NCBI GenBank assembly: GCA_964006375.1
Contig: OZ023262.1
Location: 90,520,654-90,584,653 of the forward strand
DNA length: 64,000 bases
Direction: 5' to 3'
Origin: Tillus elongatus
Taxonomy: Eukaryota; Arthropoda; Insecta; Coleoptera; Cleridae
In this document: positions 1-14,265 of the stretch, piece by piece
Numbering within the stretch: the stretch's first letter is position 1
Layout: each line of letters begins with the position of its first letter
Notes under the pieces: generated by a model
What the model was told of the DNA's origin: nothing
The model's database searches: none
Seen by the model: only the letters and a program-made list of their open reading frames with translations
Program-made: the position numbers and the translations under genes

Positions 1-9
1 TTTTTAAAA

Positions 10-745
10 TTCGTAAGTCGCGGTCCTCTCAATAACGAATTTTTTCTACGAAAATTTGCTAAAATATAGACTATTTAACCATTAACTCTATAGCTGAAAC
101 TACTGCCGAAGCATCACAAAGAGGGTCTACTTGAAATGGATTTTCCGAAAATATTTTAGTGAAATGAGAGACAATGATGCTTGAAGCTGAAGCTTAAGGC
201 TTTGTAAAACACACTTTGTACGATATATCCTCCACATAATCCATATTTGTGTCAAATTTGTTGTCTGAAAGTTGCAAATTTTGACGTTTTAAATCGCGAC
301 TTTGACGTTTTAAGAAGAAAAATGATAAAATTTTCAAAATATGTTTTCTGTTACTTCTTGACCTTTGTGCGTCAAAAAAACTTAACGGTTGTATGTGATA
401 TTCAATTGGTTTTGGTAGTCACACAAAATATTTTATTCTTGTGCTCTCCTCTGATCACCAGTGGCACCCAAATTTTTTTTCTTAAAATGCCTATAACTTT
501 TTTATTTCAACTTAGAGATCTGAATTTCGGCATATAGGGTAAGTTTGGTAGTAGAAATGTGTGTGCCAAATTTGGTTGTCATAGCTCTGTTAGTTTCGGA
601 GATACAAAAATTTTCCAAAAGAAAACCCAAAATTTTCCCGGAAAAACTTGTCCGATTGTCTTGGCTAACGAACATATCCAAGCCACTTAAACAAAGGTAC
701 GTACCAAAGTTCATCAAAATGGGTCCATTATTGTTTGAGTTATCG

Positions 746-836
<91 letters not shown>

Positions 837-885
837 ACAGATCTCTCCATTAGTGAATTTTTACGAAAATTTCGCTAGAAATCTC
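10..885 (+). repeat. Composite TA-centred repeat, copy 1 (modules C-D-E-(TA)n-short F)
   Basis: Modules in order: C (about 10-240, with AAACTCTATAGC-like and AAAGGGTCTA-like phrases), D (TTTTGACGTTTTAAATCGCGAC near 280), E (480-745, ending in TTGAGTTATCGATA), a TA array at 750-833, and a truncated F end holding TTAGTGAATTTTTACG. The same order recurs near 24.1, 52.0, 54.6, 56.5 and 57.4 kb, which shows a dispersed family. Open frames here are by-products of the repeat. Confidence 0.8.
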
Positions 886-1330
886 CCGGAACAAAAATTT
901 ACAATTTTTCCAAAACAAAACTGCTCTGACCTTCCTGGCCAATGAACCTATCGAAGCAATTTACACAAAAACTACACCAGCCAAGATATAATTATTCACA
1001 GAAAGCTTTTTGGCAGAAATAAAACAAATGTTTATATGAAAATTTGCAAACAATTTGTTTCATGAAAAATGCCATCTTTTTACAACAATTGGCTAATTGG
1101 CTAGGGAATCTTACACAAAAATTATATAATCTCCTCACAAATGTTTCAAAAAATAAATTTTACAGGAAAAGTTGCTAAACAAATTTTTTTCACGAAAATT
1201 CAAAAACATTTTACACGTCAATTCGCCAAGATTCTTTGACACTAACTTTTTATACGAAAATTTGCAGAAAATACATAAAATTAAAATAATACAATAATAA
1301 TTTATATTGAAAAAAAAAACTAAAATTTGA
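886..1330. other. Degenerate AT-rich repeat DNA, no gene seen
   Basis: Diverged composite-repeat material: phrases such as CTGGCCAATGAACCTATC and ACGAAAATTTGC echo modules A and E. No coding potential or clear termini were seen. Confidence 0.5.
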
Positions 1331-1760
1331 ACCAGTGGTAATAAGTTGACTATGTGCCGCGGGTCAGGCGATTATCCTGTGATGCTCCCTGACCGCTGGA
1401 ACGACCACGGAGTTAACTGTGATGTGACCACAGCATAATCAACTATTATGCTGTGTCTTGACTAACGCTCACGGTTTAGTCGGTCTTGAACGACCTTACT
1501 GGATGCTGGATGATATGGAAGTGATTTAATCTTCAGATCTCTCGTAGCTGCTTTGCTTGGTTGATGACGCTCGATGACAACTGTCACAGGGGTACCAATG
1601 CTGTAGGCCTCTGGTGGCCAACTGTTACAGGAGTGCCAATCGTACCTGCCTCTAGTGGCTCTGCTAGGCATCAAGGGAGGTTTTTAGGATGGGAATGGAC
1701 AGGGTTGGACTCGGGGAGATTGTGTGTGAGGACTAAACAATATTAGAACACAACAGTACT
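1331..1760. other. Less AT-rich unassigned block with a 42-bp tandem duplication
   Basis: Base composition is more balanced than in the surroundings. Positions 1578-1619 and 1620-1661 are two imperfect 42-bp copies (AACTGTCACAGG.../AACTGTTACAGG...). It could be LTR or decayed retroelement DNA, but no TG..CA ends or primer-binding site could be shown. Confidence 0.4.
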
Positions 1761-2740
1761 GATTATACGTAAATTGGTCAGATTTATTGTTTTTATTGCA
1801 GTAAAGAATTAAACAACGCAATGGGTGAACTAACCTCCAATAAAAACATTTTTGTTTGAAACTTTGGTAGCGAAAAGAGATTATTATTAAGATGCATGTA
1901 AAATGTAAAGTATCAAGGAGATCCTTAGAAATTAAATCGCTGGTCAGTCAGATATAATTTGGCCAGTAAATTTTAAAGCCCCACTGGCTTTGCCAAGATT
2001 TTCTCTCTAAGTGTTCTGACAATTGTAAAAAATGTAAATACTACAACATGCTTTGTCGCCGAATACATTATTTTTTTCATAATGCCTTGGTGCTTAGTGA
2101 AAGAAACAGTCATGTTATTAAGATGCATTATACAACTAATATGTATCCGACACAAACTCCCTTACTTTATATGCCAGTCATACTCAGATTCTTTGACGTG
2201 TTGGTCATGCTCTATTGTTATAAAATAATAGTCTATCGGACCTTCACAGGGGTATAATGATCCTTTTATATAGGGTCACGGCATGTTATAGAAATGCTGT
2301 CTAATCCAGCTAGAGAATAATAATTACAAGCTTTCATTTAATGATTTTCAGCAGGGCTCCCTGTCACGCTCTTGACTTGCGGTCGTTGGTATCCAATCAA
2401 ACAGAAGCTCGCACTAGTGAAAATATTGAAGATATTCTTTTAGATCAATAGTGCATAGTCATTCTCAACACTACACGCGTTTTGGAAGGTTACCTGCTTT
2501 TATATATAACAACGTTGGTTCATCTTCCTATAGTATGTAAGACTGTGACCAAATTGTCATTGTCAAAAGATTCACAAGTAAATAAAATAATACTCATATT
2601 CGCTTTATTAGCGGATTTTCATACAGAATATTTCGCCCATAGAAATATAAAGACACAAATTTTCGATTTTTTTTCTTCAAACGAGGGCGGCTTACATACC
2701 TTTGGAACTCATTTCTAAGGCTCGTTCAAATGTTTGTATC

Positions 2741-2742
<2 letters not shown>
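1761..2742. other. Intergenic DNA, nothing recognised
   Basis: AT-rich sequence without a convincing reading frame, terminal inverted repeat or match to the repeat families seen elsewhere in the window. Confidence 0.4.

Positions 2743-2811
<69 letters not shown>
2743..2811. repeat. (TA)n array
   Basis: About 35 uninterrupted TA units. The flanks here do not match modules E or F. Confidence 0.95.
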
Positions 2812-2814
<3 letters not shown>

Positions 2815-2891
2815 GAATCGACAGGTGATTCATCCTTTCAACTTGGCAAATTTGTTTTTTAGAAGTGCACAGAGTACACTATTTTGCTTTG

Positions 2892-3948
<1,057 letters not shown>

Positions 3949-4068
3949 CAATAACACTATCAGTATTTGGAAAAACTAATACCTAATCAGCGATAATAGT
4001 AAAAAAGGCCAAGTAGCAATAACAAATAATACCAATGACAATAATAAATATGTATAAAAATCTTAAAA

Positions 4069-5189
4069 CTATAATAATTGTTCGAAATGTTGACCGTTAA
4101 CTTCCAGACACTTTTGTATACGATGATGCACGGCGTTTGTTGTAGCAGCTCTTATTTCAGCGGGGTCCAAGTTTTCAATCTCTTGAATCACTCGACGTTC
4201 TAATTCTGCCCTGTTGTGGACTGGAGTTTTATAAACTCGATCTTTAAGAATACCCCAAAGATAAAAATCTAACGGGGTAAGGTCAGGGGACCTCGCAGGC
4301 CAGTTACACGGTCCCAAACGTCTGATCCAACGGTCATCGAAAAGCCGGTCCAACTCCATACTAATTTCGGATGTACAATGTGCAGGAGCCCCGTCGAGTT
4401 GATACCAACAAGTTCTATATGTTTCAATTGACAGATTATCAAGGAAGCCTTCCACAATTGTTCTAATTATATCTAAATATTTTCTGGAATTCAATTTTTC
4501 GTCATATATGTAATATTTTATTTTGTCATCCAATAACATACAAAAAACATTTAAACTAAATTTGACTTGAAAACCAGCCTCTCTAGTAACTTGGGGGTTG
4601 TCTGTGGCCCAATAGTGACGATTTCGTGTGTTACAAATCCCCTCCCTAGAAAATTTGGATTCATCAGTCCATATCATTTTCTTTAAAAAATTGGGGTCCT
4701 CTTGCATACGCACAACTAACATTTCACACAACTCTATTCTCTGTAGATAATCCTGAGGCGTGAGAAATTGAACTCTTGTAAATTTATAATTAGCATTTTA
4801 TGATTTACTAGTATTCTTCGAATGGATGAATATGGCAATCCTAAATCCTGTTCAGCACAACGTATGGAATACTGGGGATTCGCATGAAAATACGCTAGCA
4901 CATTGATTTCATTTACCTCGTCAGATGTCACAGGTTTGGGTAGATTTCTTGCATCTCTTAACGACGCACCAGATTTTATAAAATTCCTATGAATTCGTAG
5001 AAACTTTCTGTTATTCATCTGCGGCAAATTCGGATATTTATCATTAAATCTTCTACAAGTTCTGCTGATAATCTTATTGCACTGTCCATGAATAATAAAC
5101 AAATCCATTAAAACTGTGTTTGTATAATTATTTTCTGCCATATTTGTGCTATAGCTATTCAAATTGAATGTAAATATAACTAAAGTCAA
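4069..5189 (-). pseudogene. DD41D Tc1/mariner transposase, one frameshift
   Basis: This is a DDE/D transposase for cut-and-paste movement in the nucleus. The first frame (5189-4734) has a helix-turn-helix-like N-terminus (KYPNLPQMNNRKF, SIRCAEQDLGLPYSSIRRIL). The second frame (to 4069) has the catalytic motifs WTDES, QLDGAPAH and ARSPDLTPLDFYLWG. Counting from D of DGAPAH to D of PLD gives 41 intervening residues, the DD41D spacing of rosa-like elements. The frame switch lies near 4785: the correct frame reads QFLTPQDYLQRIELCEML upstream of the second frame, so one small indel broke the gene. The C-terminus is complete. Possible starts are M at 5189 or the internal M at 5145 (MAENNY). Confidence 0.85.
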
Positions 5190-5907
5190 ATTTATTTAGA
5201 TAAACAGCATGTCTGTTGTCATGTCAAATTGACAAAATAGAAATTTCATGGCCCACCCATTATGATATACAAAAAGACCAATAATCTTGGATAGGTTAGA
5301 GAAAAGTGACCATAAATCGAAAACGCCTTGAGATAGGTATAGGGAAATATTAACAAAAGTTACTCAAAAAGAGAAGACGATCCAAAAAATTTGAAAATAT
5401 ACAGGGCGTTCTATTTAAAAAAAATGACTTTCGTGCATTTCTCCGAGTCACTTATAGAAAACGTTCTCTAACTCACCCTGTATGATATTCTAAAGATTTG
5501 ATTAATGGAGGAGATGCCCCTAGACCTTGCCTAACCGTAGCTAAAAAAATTATCTTTAAATCGCTTCGTCGGTAGGAGAAAACACGATTTAATGAAAGTC
5601 ACATTTTTGGTAATAAATTCAGAAAATAATTATTATCTCGAAAACGACTTGAGATAGGTATAGGAAAATATCAACAAAAGTTACTCAAAAAGAGACGACA
5701 ATTCAAAAAAAGCAAAAATATATAGGGTGTTCCATTTAAAATTACGAAGATGTTGCCAGTTTTACGTATATGTGGCAACACTGCATTTTCAAAAATATTT
5801 TAGGTCGAGAGATCATATGCCATTACATCCGTAACCAAAATTTCAAAGCAATCGGTTGATTCATTCTCCATATACTTTTAATACTCCATCCACCGTGGCT
5901 CACCCTG
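4955..5907. repeat. Right long inverted arm of the DD41D element
   Basis: Inverted partner of 2994-3948. It holds the start region of the minus-strand transposase and the outer CACCCTG end next to TA. Confidence 0.9.
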
Positions 5908-5942
5908 TATATATATATATATATATAATAATTTTTTTGCTA
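5908..5942. repeat. Short TA tract after the DD41D element
   Basis: About ten TA units at the right boundary of the transposon, consistent with insertion into a pre-existing TA array. Confidence 0.8.
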
Positions 5943-6180
5943 CTTTAAGTCTGGAGATGCTGATATTCTGTCCTCCGGTGTTACCTTTGTCTGGGTAGGC
6001 AATAGATGAAATTCAAACTTTGTCAATTTCTCGTATAGTATAATTTCTGTAATACAACCAGAAAAAAGTAAGTATAACCTGTCAAATAGGCCCCTTTCAT
6101 TTCTCTCCAAAGTCAGTTTACTAAAATGTTCTCTGAAAGTTCTGCTCAGCTGTGCAGCATGCCTGGATTTTTTTCTTGTT
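5943..6180 (-). pseudogene. Unrecognised coding-like fragment interrupted by a SINE
   Basis: The minus frame reads HAAQLSRTFREHFSKL ... PEDRISASPDLK then stop (about 6160-5943). Beyond the SINE at 6181-6522, the pre-insertion sequence would continue in frame at about 6525-6560 (TNTTRKSRHAA). I do not recognise the protein. It may be the tail of an old gene or retroelement gag; chance cannot be excluded for a frame this short. Confidence 0.3.
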
Positions 6181-6522
6181 TTTTGTGTCTTCAACGTGGG
6201 TCAATTTCCGCGACTATGGCCAATCACCGACGCCAGGGAGCAGTTTCACCTCACTAACCTGAAAATCTTGCCGAACCCCTGTCTCTCTGTAAGAAGGTTA
6301 GGCATCTTTAACATGCCCAACATCGCATGGACACGGGACCGACGGTTTTAAGCCGCCTCCGAAAGGCGGGACGTGCACACATCCAACTTGCTTAAATACA
6401 ATGCCACAACCTCGGTTGATGTTAATGTTGCAATATTTACTGAAAAAGTGAAAGGAGAGCACTGGAATCGAACCCGGTACCCTCCGGTTCAGAGGCACAC
6501 GTTCCAACCACCAAGGCTCTAG
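6181..6522 (-). mobile_element. tRNA-derived SINE, family S1, copy 1
   Basis: On the minus strand the head resembles a tRNA: an A-box-like GGTGGTTGGAACG and a B box GGTTCGATTCC. The conserved body includes GGGCATGTTAAAGATGCC and CCGACGCCAGGGAG on the plus strand, with a tail at CAACGTGGG. Flanks share CCTGGATTTT...CTTGTT (6162-6180 and 6523-6538), a plausible target duplication. Confidence 0.75.
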
Positions 6523-6617
6523 CCCTGGATTTTCTTGTTGTGTTCGTCTCTTGCTTTTAGCTAATTAATTTTTAACTTTTCAACTTTTATTGTCTCCTTC
6601 AGAGTGTTCGCATTAAG
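6523..6617. other. Spacer between two SINEs
   Basis: Continuation of the sequence broken by the first SINE. It ends in CATTAAG, the duplicated target of the next SINE. Confidence 0.5.
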
Positions 6618-6980
6618 AATTTGTGTGTGTGTTTTTGTTTCTTTAACGTCGGCCTATTTCCGCGACTATGACCATTCACCGACGCCAGGGAGCAGTTTCA
6701 CCCCACTATCCTGGAAATTTTGCCGGACCCCTGCCTTTCTGTAAGGAGGGTAGGGATCTTTAACGTGCCCAACATCGCGTGGACACGGGACCGACGGCTT
6801 TACGCCCCCTCCGAAGGGCGGAACGTGGAGACATTCAACTTGCTCAAATACAATGCCAGAACCTCGGTTGATCTTAATGTTACAGTTTGTACTAAAAAAG
6901 TGAAAGGAGTACGCTGGGATCGAACCCAGTACCCTTCGGTTCAGAGGCACACGTTCTTACCCCTGAACCACCCAGGTTCT
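6618..6980 (-). mobile_element. tRNA-derived SINE, family S1, copy 2
   Basis: The minus-strand head carries the B box GGTTCGATCCC (in GGGTTCGATCCCAGCG) and the body motif GGCACGTTAAAGATCCC. It is flanked by CATTAAG at 6611-6617 and 6981-6987. Same orientation as copy 1, 95 bp away. Confidence 0.8.
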
Positions 6981-7199
6981 CATTAAGGACTTAGTCTTCT
7001 TAATATAAAAAATGCTTTTTTAACTTATGCCTGCCATAACGAACAGCAAATAAGAGTGGAAGCATTGGAGACCAGATTCAATCAGATGGAACAGTATGAA
7101 ACAGTGCTGCAAATTGAATCATAACGTCCACATAGTTGTGATAATCTACTCTTCTCAGAAAGACAATCTCATGAAATGAATTTAGTGTCCATGTTTTGA

Positions 7200-7547
7200 C
7201 CATAAAGAAAATATTTGTATTCCTGTACACATAAACTTTTGAAACGTTAAATTACTCGAGTTTTAACGAGAAAGATGCCAATTTTCACCAAAATGCCCCT
7301 CATTTATCCCCTACCCACTGAAGCGATTTCACCCAAAAACAATTTGAAGCGTTTCTTTGTGAGGTGCTAACTGGATACGAAATTTGAAGATTATATCTCA
7401 ATTCGTTCGACAGTTATTGCGCCTATTAACAGACAGACGTACAGGCCGACAGACCTGGCTAACGAACTTGTTCAAGCCATGTACAAAAGGAAGGTACATG
7501 CAAATTTTTTTCAAAATCAGTCCATTATTTTTTGAGTTATCGGTGTG

Positions 7548-7627
<80 letters not shown>
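7200..7627 (+). repeat. Composite repeat E-type arm and TA array
   Basis: Positions 7200-7450 are the reverse complement of the 33.7-34.6 kb tandem unit (GACAGACAGACG-type motif, CTCAATTCGTTCG). Module E follows to 7552, ending in TTTTTTGAGTTATCGGTGTG, then the TA array 7553-7627. Confidence 0.75.
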
Positions 7628-7628
<1 letters not shown>

Positions 7629-7961
7629 CCTCGGCGGTTCAGTGGTAAGAACATGCCTCTGAACCGAAGGGTACTGGGTTCGATCCCAGAGCACTCACTT
7701 TTCAGTACATACTTGCTCAAATACATACTGAACTGTATTTGAGCAAGTTGAATGTTTGCACGTGCCCTTCGGAGGGGGCGTAAAGTCGTCGGTCCCGTGT
7801 CCATGCGATATTGGGCACGTTAAAGATCCCTACCCTCTTTACAGAAAGGCAGGGGTTCGGAAAAATGTCTAGGATAGTGAGGTGAAACTGCTCCCTGGCG
7901 TCGGTGATTGGCCATAGTCGCGGAAATAGGCTGACGTTAAAGAAATGAACACACACAGTCG
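7628..7961 (+). mobile_element. tRNA-derived SINE, family S1, copy 3
   Basis: Starts immediately after the TA array with GCCTCGGCGGTTCAGTGG (A-box-like), then B box GGTTCGATCCC and body GGGCACGTTAAAGATCCC. It ends at GACGTTAAAGAAATGAACACAC. The DNA after it (GTCGGGATGTCCCCATAAGTG) is the end of module F, so the SINE replaced or displaced most of F. Confidence 0.8.
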
Positions 7962-7984
7962 GGATGTCCCCATAAGTGAATTTT

Positions 7985-8345
7985 TTCTAAAAAAATACAC
8001 CAATAAAATAGAAGATATAGAACTAATTGTAAATAATCTTGCTGACAAGCCAAACATACTTGTATTTACGGAATCATGGTTATGCAAATGAAACAAGATA
8101 CTATAATATTGATAATTACAAAACTGAACACTTACGCAGAGAAACTCGCGTAGGTGGCATATCTCCCTACCTTGATAGTTGAAGTTTTCATATACAGTTG
8201 AATTAAATAAAGTAATAAATAAATGCAACTCGTTAATTTTAAGATTTGATAACATCAATATAAAATTAATTGCTGTTTATAGACCACCAAATGATAATTT
8301 TAATACTTTTATAAATGACCTAGAACATATTATACGGCAATTAAA
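7985..8345 (+). pseudogene. LINE endonuclease fragment, degenerate
   Basis: Conceptual translation in broken frames gives PNILVFTESWL, NYKTEHLRRETRVGGIS and IKLIAVYRPPNDNF, the typical order of an apurinic-like (EEP) endonuclease of CR1/jockey-type LINEs. Several stops are present, and neither a reverse transcriptase nor a 3' end follows. It is wedged between the SINE/F remnant and a module-A fragment. Confidence 0.6.
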
Positions 8346-8348
8346 AAG

Positions 8349-10632
<2,284 letters not shown>

Positions 10633-10689
<57 letters not shown>

Positions 10690-10749
10690 TGTCGATTTCA
10701 TTTACATTTTAATTATTATAAAACTTGTGCGAGGTCTGTGCATTTGCAG

Positions 10750-10843
<94 letters not shown>

Positions 10844-10906
10844 CTTCAAATGCACAGACCTCGCACAAGTTTTATGACAATTAAAATGTAAATGAAATCG
10901 ACAGTG
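10633..10906. repeat. Palindrome built around TA arrays
   Basis: Order: TA array 10633-10686, a 64-bp arm 10687-10750 (CACTGTCGATTTCATTTACA...TTGCAGT), TA array 10751-10842, then the inverted arm 10843-10906 (...AATGAAATCGACAGTG). The arms are near-perfect inverted copies, so the locus can fold into a cruciform with a TA-rich tip. Confidence 0.9.
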
Positions 10907-12038
10907 TTTTTGAACTGCCCAAATAATCAAAATATCTATCTAGTTAGGGTGTAATTTAAGTTCTATAGATAATTTATTTGTGATGGTTGAATGTAAACAA
11001 AATGTGAGATAAATCTTTTACACAAAGCTTATAAAAGGGGTGATAGCTAAAAAACCACTACTAAAAACAAGTTAAATTAATGTTCATTACATAGAACAGG
11101 CATTTAAAACCAGTAGGTTGAATCATTTATTTTAAAATTTATAAAAGGTAATAAGTTTTCAAAGCTTTCAAGTGCATTGAAGTGTCTAAAAACAGTAAGA
11201 TTAAACTTAATCCAACTGAAATAAATATGTAATTAATAGCATACAGCTCATCATAAGTTAGATTTTTTGATAACAGTCATAGTTTAAAGGTGTAATAAGC
11301 TAAAAACTTAAAAATTTGCATATAAAATTGAAATTTGTTAAATATTTATAAAGTTGACATGAAAGTCACAGTAGGTCAAGATTAGACTAGCGTGAACGCC
11401 CGAGCAAAGATTCGAAGCGATCTTTGACAGTTAAAAAACAAGGAATTAAGCGTAAAGAGAATACTCTGGAAATAAAATTTAGATTATTAGATGAAAATAG
11501 TTGACAAACTCTCTTGTATTCGAGCTTTGAGAAAGGGTGGACGCTATAAGGCGTACTCCCCCGAAGACAATCACAATTTTGAATAAATGAAATAAATAAT
11601 ATGCAAATGTAGTATTGAAGCTTAGACGCCATTACAAACTAACGTTTAAGTGAAGTATTATGTGAAAAGTGTTGAAATTTAGATGTAAAAATTAAGGGAC
11701 GCTATCGGTTGGTAACATGAAAACTGTAATCCTATTTTGAAGCAGCATTATATGCAACTAGAATACACATATATGAAGAGCAAATAACAGGAACAAAATA
11801 GTCATACATAAAAAAAACATATTTATTTATTTATTTAAAATCACATTATATACACAGAATTTAACATACATGGTGTTTCAAAAAGACCCAATATACCAAA
11901 TATATCATAATACATATTATACATGCCTGACCTAATTAAAATAATATCATATCATAAGTAATATATACATACATAATATACAGGGTGTTTGTAGTAGTAA
12001 ATAGATACATTATTTCTGTTCAAAAATCCCAATCATCA

Positions 12039-12043
<5 letters not shown>
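10907..12043. other. Unassigned AT-rich DNA
   Basis: No recognisable gene. An 81-codon minus frame (11632-11387) has no family resemblance and no supporting context. A CAGGGTGTTTG motif at 11980-11992 looks like a Tc1/mariner end, but no partner was found. Confidence 0.35.
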
Positions 12044-12109
<66 letters not shown>

Positions 12110-12235
12110 CTGAGCCCGGATATGGGTTCTAGAGGTCCTAATTCGCGGTCATTTGAAACAATTTTCCAAAAGTCTTACCATCGATATCTCTCCGTTAGTG
12201 AATTTTTTTAATGAAAGTTCACTAAAAATATATAG
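12044..12235 (+). repeat. TA array and module F
   Basis: TA array 12044-12108, then F: GCCCGGATATGGGTTCTAG, TCGCGGTCATTTGAAA, and the terminal TTAGTGAATTTTTTTAATG. Confidence 0.85.
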
Positions 12236-12283
12236 ATATAGCCCGAGTTTACTCGCGTTTACATAAAATATAATCAGAAAATC

Positions 12284-12649
12284 AGAGCTTCGGTGGTTCA
12301 GAGGTAAGAACGTGTGCCTCTGAACCGAAAGGTACTGGGATCGATCCCAGGGTTCTCCTTTTACTTTTTCGGTACAAACTGTAACATTAACATCGACCGT
12401 GGTTCTGGCATTGTATTTAAGCAAGTTGAATGTCTGCACGTTCTGCCCTTAGGAGGGAGCGTACAGCCGTCGGTGTCGAGTCCACGAGATGTTGGGCACG
12501 TTAAAGATCCCCACCCTCCTTACATAAAGACAGGGATTCCGCAAAATTTCCAGGAAAGTGAGGTGAAACTTCTTCCTGGCGTCGGTGATTTGCCATAGTC
12601 GCGGAAATAGACCGACGTTAAAGAAACAAAATACACACACTCACACATA
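12284..12649 (+). mobile_element. tRNA-derived SINE, family S1, copy 4
   Basis: Head with CTTCGGTGGTTCAGAGG, then B-box variant GGGATCGATCCCAG, body GGGCACGTTAAAGATCCC, tail GACGTTAAAGAAAC plus ACACAC. Flanked by CAGAAAATC at 12275-12283 and 12650-12658, a 9-bp target duplication. Confidence 0.88.
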
Positions 12650-12900
12650 CAGAAAATCCCATAATATAAACCATAATATTTATTTTACTACTATTAAATA
12701 ACTGAGTAGCTTCCATAATGTAATTACAAATATGGAATCTCATTGGTAGAGTTATTTAGCTAAGAAGTAAAGAGATATTAACTTGAATTCACAGACTTTA
12801 ATCATTTAAACAGGCAACACCATGTGAAGACTGGAGCCTGTGATGAGCACTTATAGGTACAGTTGGAGAACCCAAATCACCACAACACATATTTTAAAGA
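12650..12900. other. Spacer, possibly the body of a hammerhead-bearing retroelement
   Basis: No gene seen. The part from about 12820 (GGTACAGTTGGAGAACCC) directly adjoins the hammerhead-like palindrome and may belong to the same repeat. Confidence 0.35.
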
Positions 12901-12943
12901 CCTTACGATCGTTTCACTGACCACGTCAGCGTCATCAGAGGAT
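12901..12943 (-). ncRNA. Candidate hammerhead-like ribozyme motif
   Basis: The minus strand reads CTGATGA, a hairpin CTGAC-GTG-GTCAG, GAAAC, a tiny stem AC(GATC)GT, then GTA and AGG. That is the order of the hammerhead core with a very short stem III, as reported for Penelope-like elements. Deviations: one extra base between CTGATGA and stem II, and stem I only 3 bp (CCT/AGG). It is one half of a 76-bp palindrome (12911-12986). Confidence 0.4.
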
Positions 12944-12986
12944 GATAATTTTTCATCCTTTGATGACGCTGACGTGGTCAAGGAAA
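12911..12986. repeat. Perfect-looking 35-bp-arm palindrome
   Basis: GTTTCACTGACCACGTCAGC...GATGA faces its inverted copy TCATCCTTTGATGACGCTGA...GGAAAC across a short AT loop, with few mismatches. Confidence 0.85.
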
Positions 12987-13229
12987 CAGGCAACTTTTAA
13001 AAGAGGTCATATATGTTTTCTAGATATTACTTTCACTAAATATTAAATTCAAACAAAACATGGAATTTCATTTATTGTGCAAACAGAAAAATATATTTAT
13101 TAAATAATTTGGACCATACATGCGCTCAAGTTATTGTGGGAGACTTTTACAAAAACCCTGGCGAAGTGTCCGCTCGGACAAAAGTCGTCGGAGAGTCACT
13201 TTATATAGCAAATTTTCGTAGACCTATGG
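12987..13229. other. Spacer, nothing recognised
   Basis: AT-rich, no gene or terminal repeats seen. Confidence 0.4.
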
Positions 13230-14265
13230 ATTTTTTAAAGATTTCTACAAATGAGCGCGAACTAGAACCCCTAGAACCCATATACTGGGTAAGTTTCAGT
13301 TTTTGTCTGTTTACACATATACAGGGTGACGCATTTCTAGGGTAAACTTCAATATTTTTGTTTACATACAAGATACGAGCAAAAATTGTATAAGTTAATT
13401 ACAGTGGCCCATAAGTCGTTGGTGATACACACCTTCTTTTTTTAACAGAACACCCCTTATGCTATTACATGTTTGCATTTTCCATTGAATTATAATTCAT
13501 GTTTGTAAGGAAAAAAATTGATACCGTTCATCGTTTTTGAGTTATTTCAATTGTTTTGAAATTTTCACGTTTTTGGCACATTTCACAAACACATATCACA
13601 ATTGTAAAAAGGCATTTGTACCAATAGAGAGCTGAACCCCATGGAAATGACGCATTCAAAGAGCTTTTGGTTTGTATTACTCGGCGAAAAAATGGTGCTG
13701 CCATATACAAGCACTCTAGAATTGTAGCTGAATTTGAAAAGTTTCGCAGAAATGTTTTTAGTGTTTCCATAGAAATCATTTTTTGTTACATTTTTGTGAA
13801 ATGTTGGTAATTAATAATAAAGTTTTAGTACGTTATTCTAAATAAAAGTTGTCGAATTTTTGTGAAGAATATAATATAGTGTAACATTACTGAAGGCGAT
13901 TTCGGCCTAAAAATGATACATTTTTGTAAAAGAAATATTTGCAGAATTTCATAAAAATTTTGTTTTCTACTTGGGTTATAAAGCTGTTTGTCAATAATAA
14001 TATCTTGGCGGGTGTGTAAATAGCTTGAAGAGGTTCGTTGGCCAGGAAAAACGGACCAGTTTTTTCTGGAACTTTTTAGGTTTATTTTCGGAAAATGTTT
14101 GAAACAACAAAGCTATTTTAATGAAATGTGGTACATTGCTACTACTATATAGGTTATACTTCCAACCAAATGTCCGTTTAAAAACAATATATATTTGACA
14201 TTAAAAACATTTTTACGAAAATTCGTTACCATAGCTCACTCGTTGCGTCCAGACTTTTTTAAATC
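13230..14265 (-). repeat. Composite repeat in reverse without a TA array (F, B, A)
   Basis: Inverted F (GCGCGAACTAGAACCCC at about 13257), module B (GGCCCATAAGTCGTTGGTGATAC at 13407-13429), then module A material ending near 14262 in the inverted GCTCACTCGTTGCGTCCAGAC end. Confidence 0.65.

Noticed and set aside
7628..7700. A functional tRNA gene at the SINE head
   Set aside because: A and B boxes are present, but there is no cloverleaf with paired acceptor stem, and the same head recurs with a long common body and target duplications, so it is a SINE.
11387..11632. 81-codon minus frame starting MASKLQYYIC
   Set aside because: Signal-peptide-like start, but no family motif, no homologous copy in the window and no neighbours.
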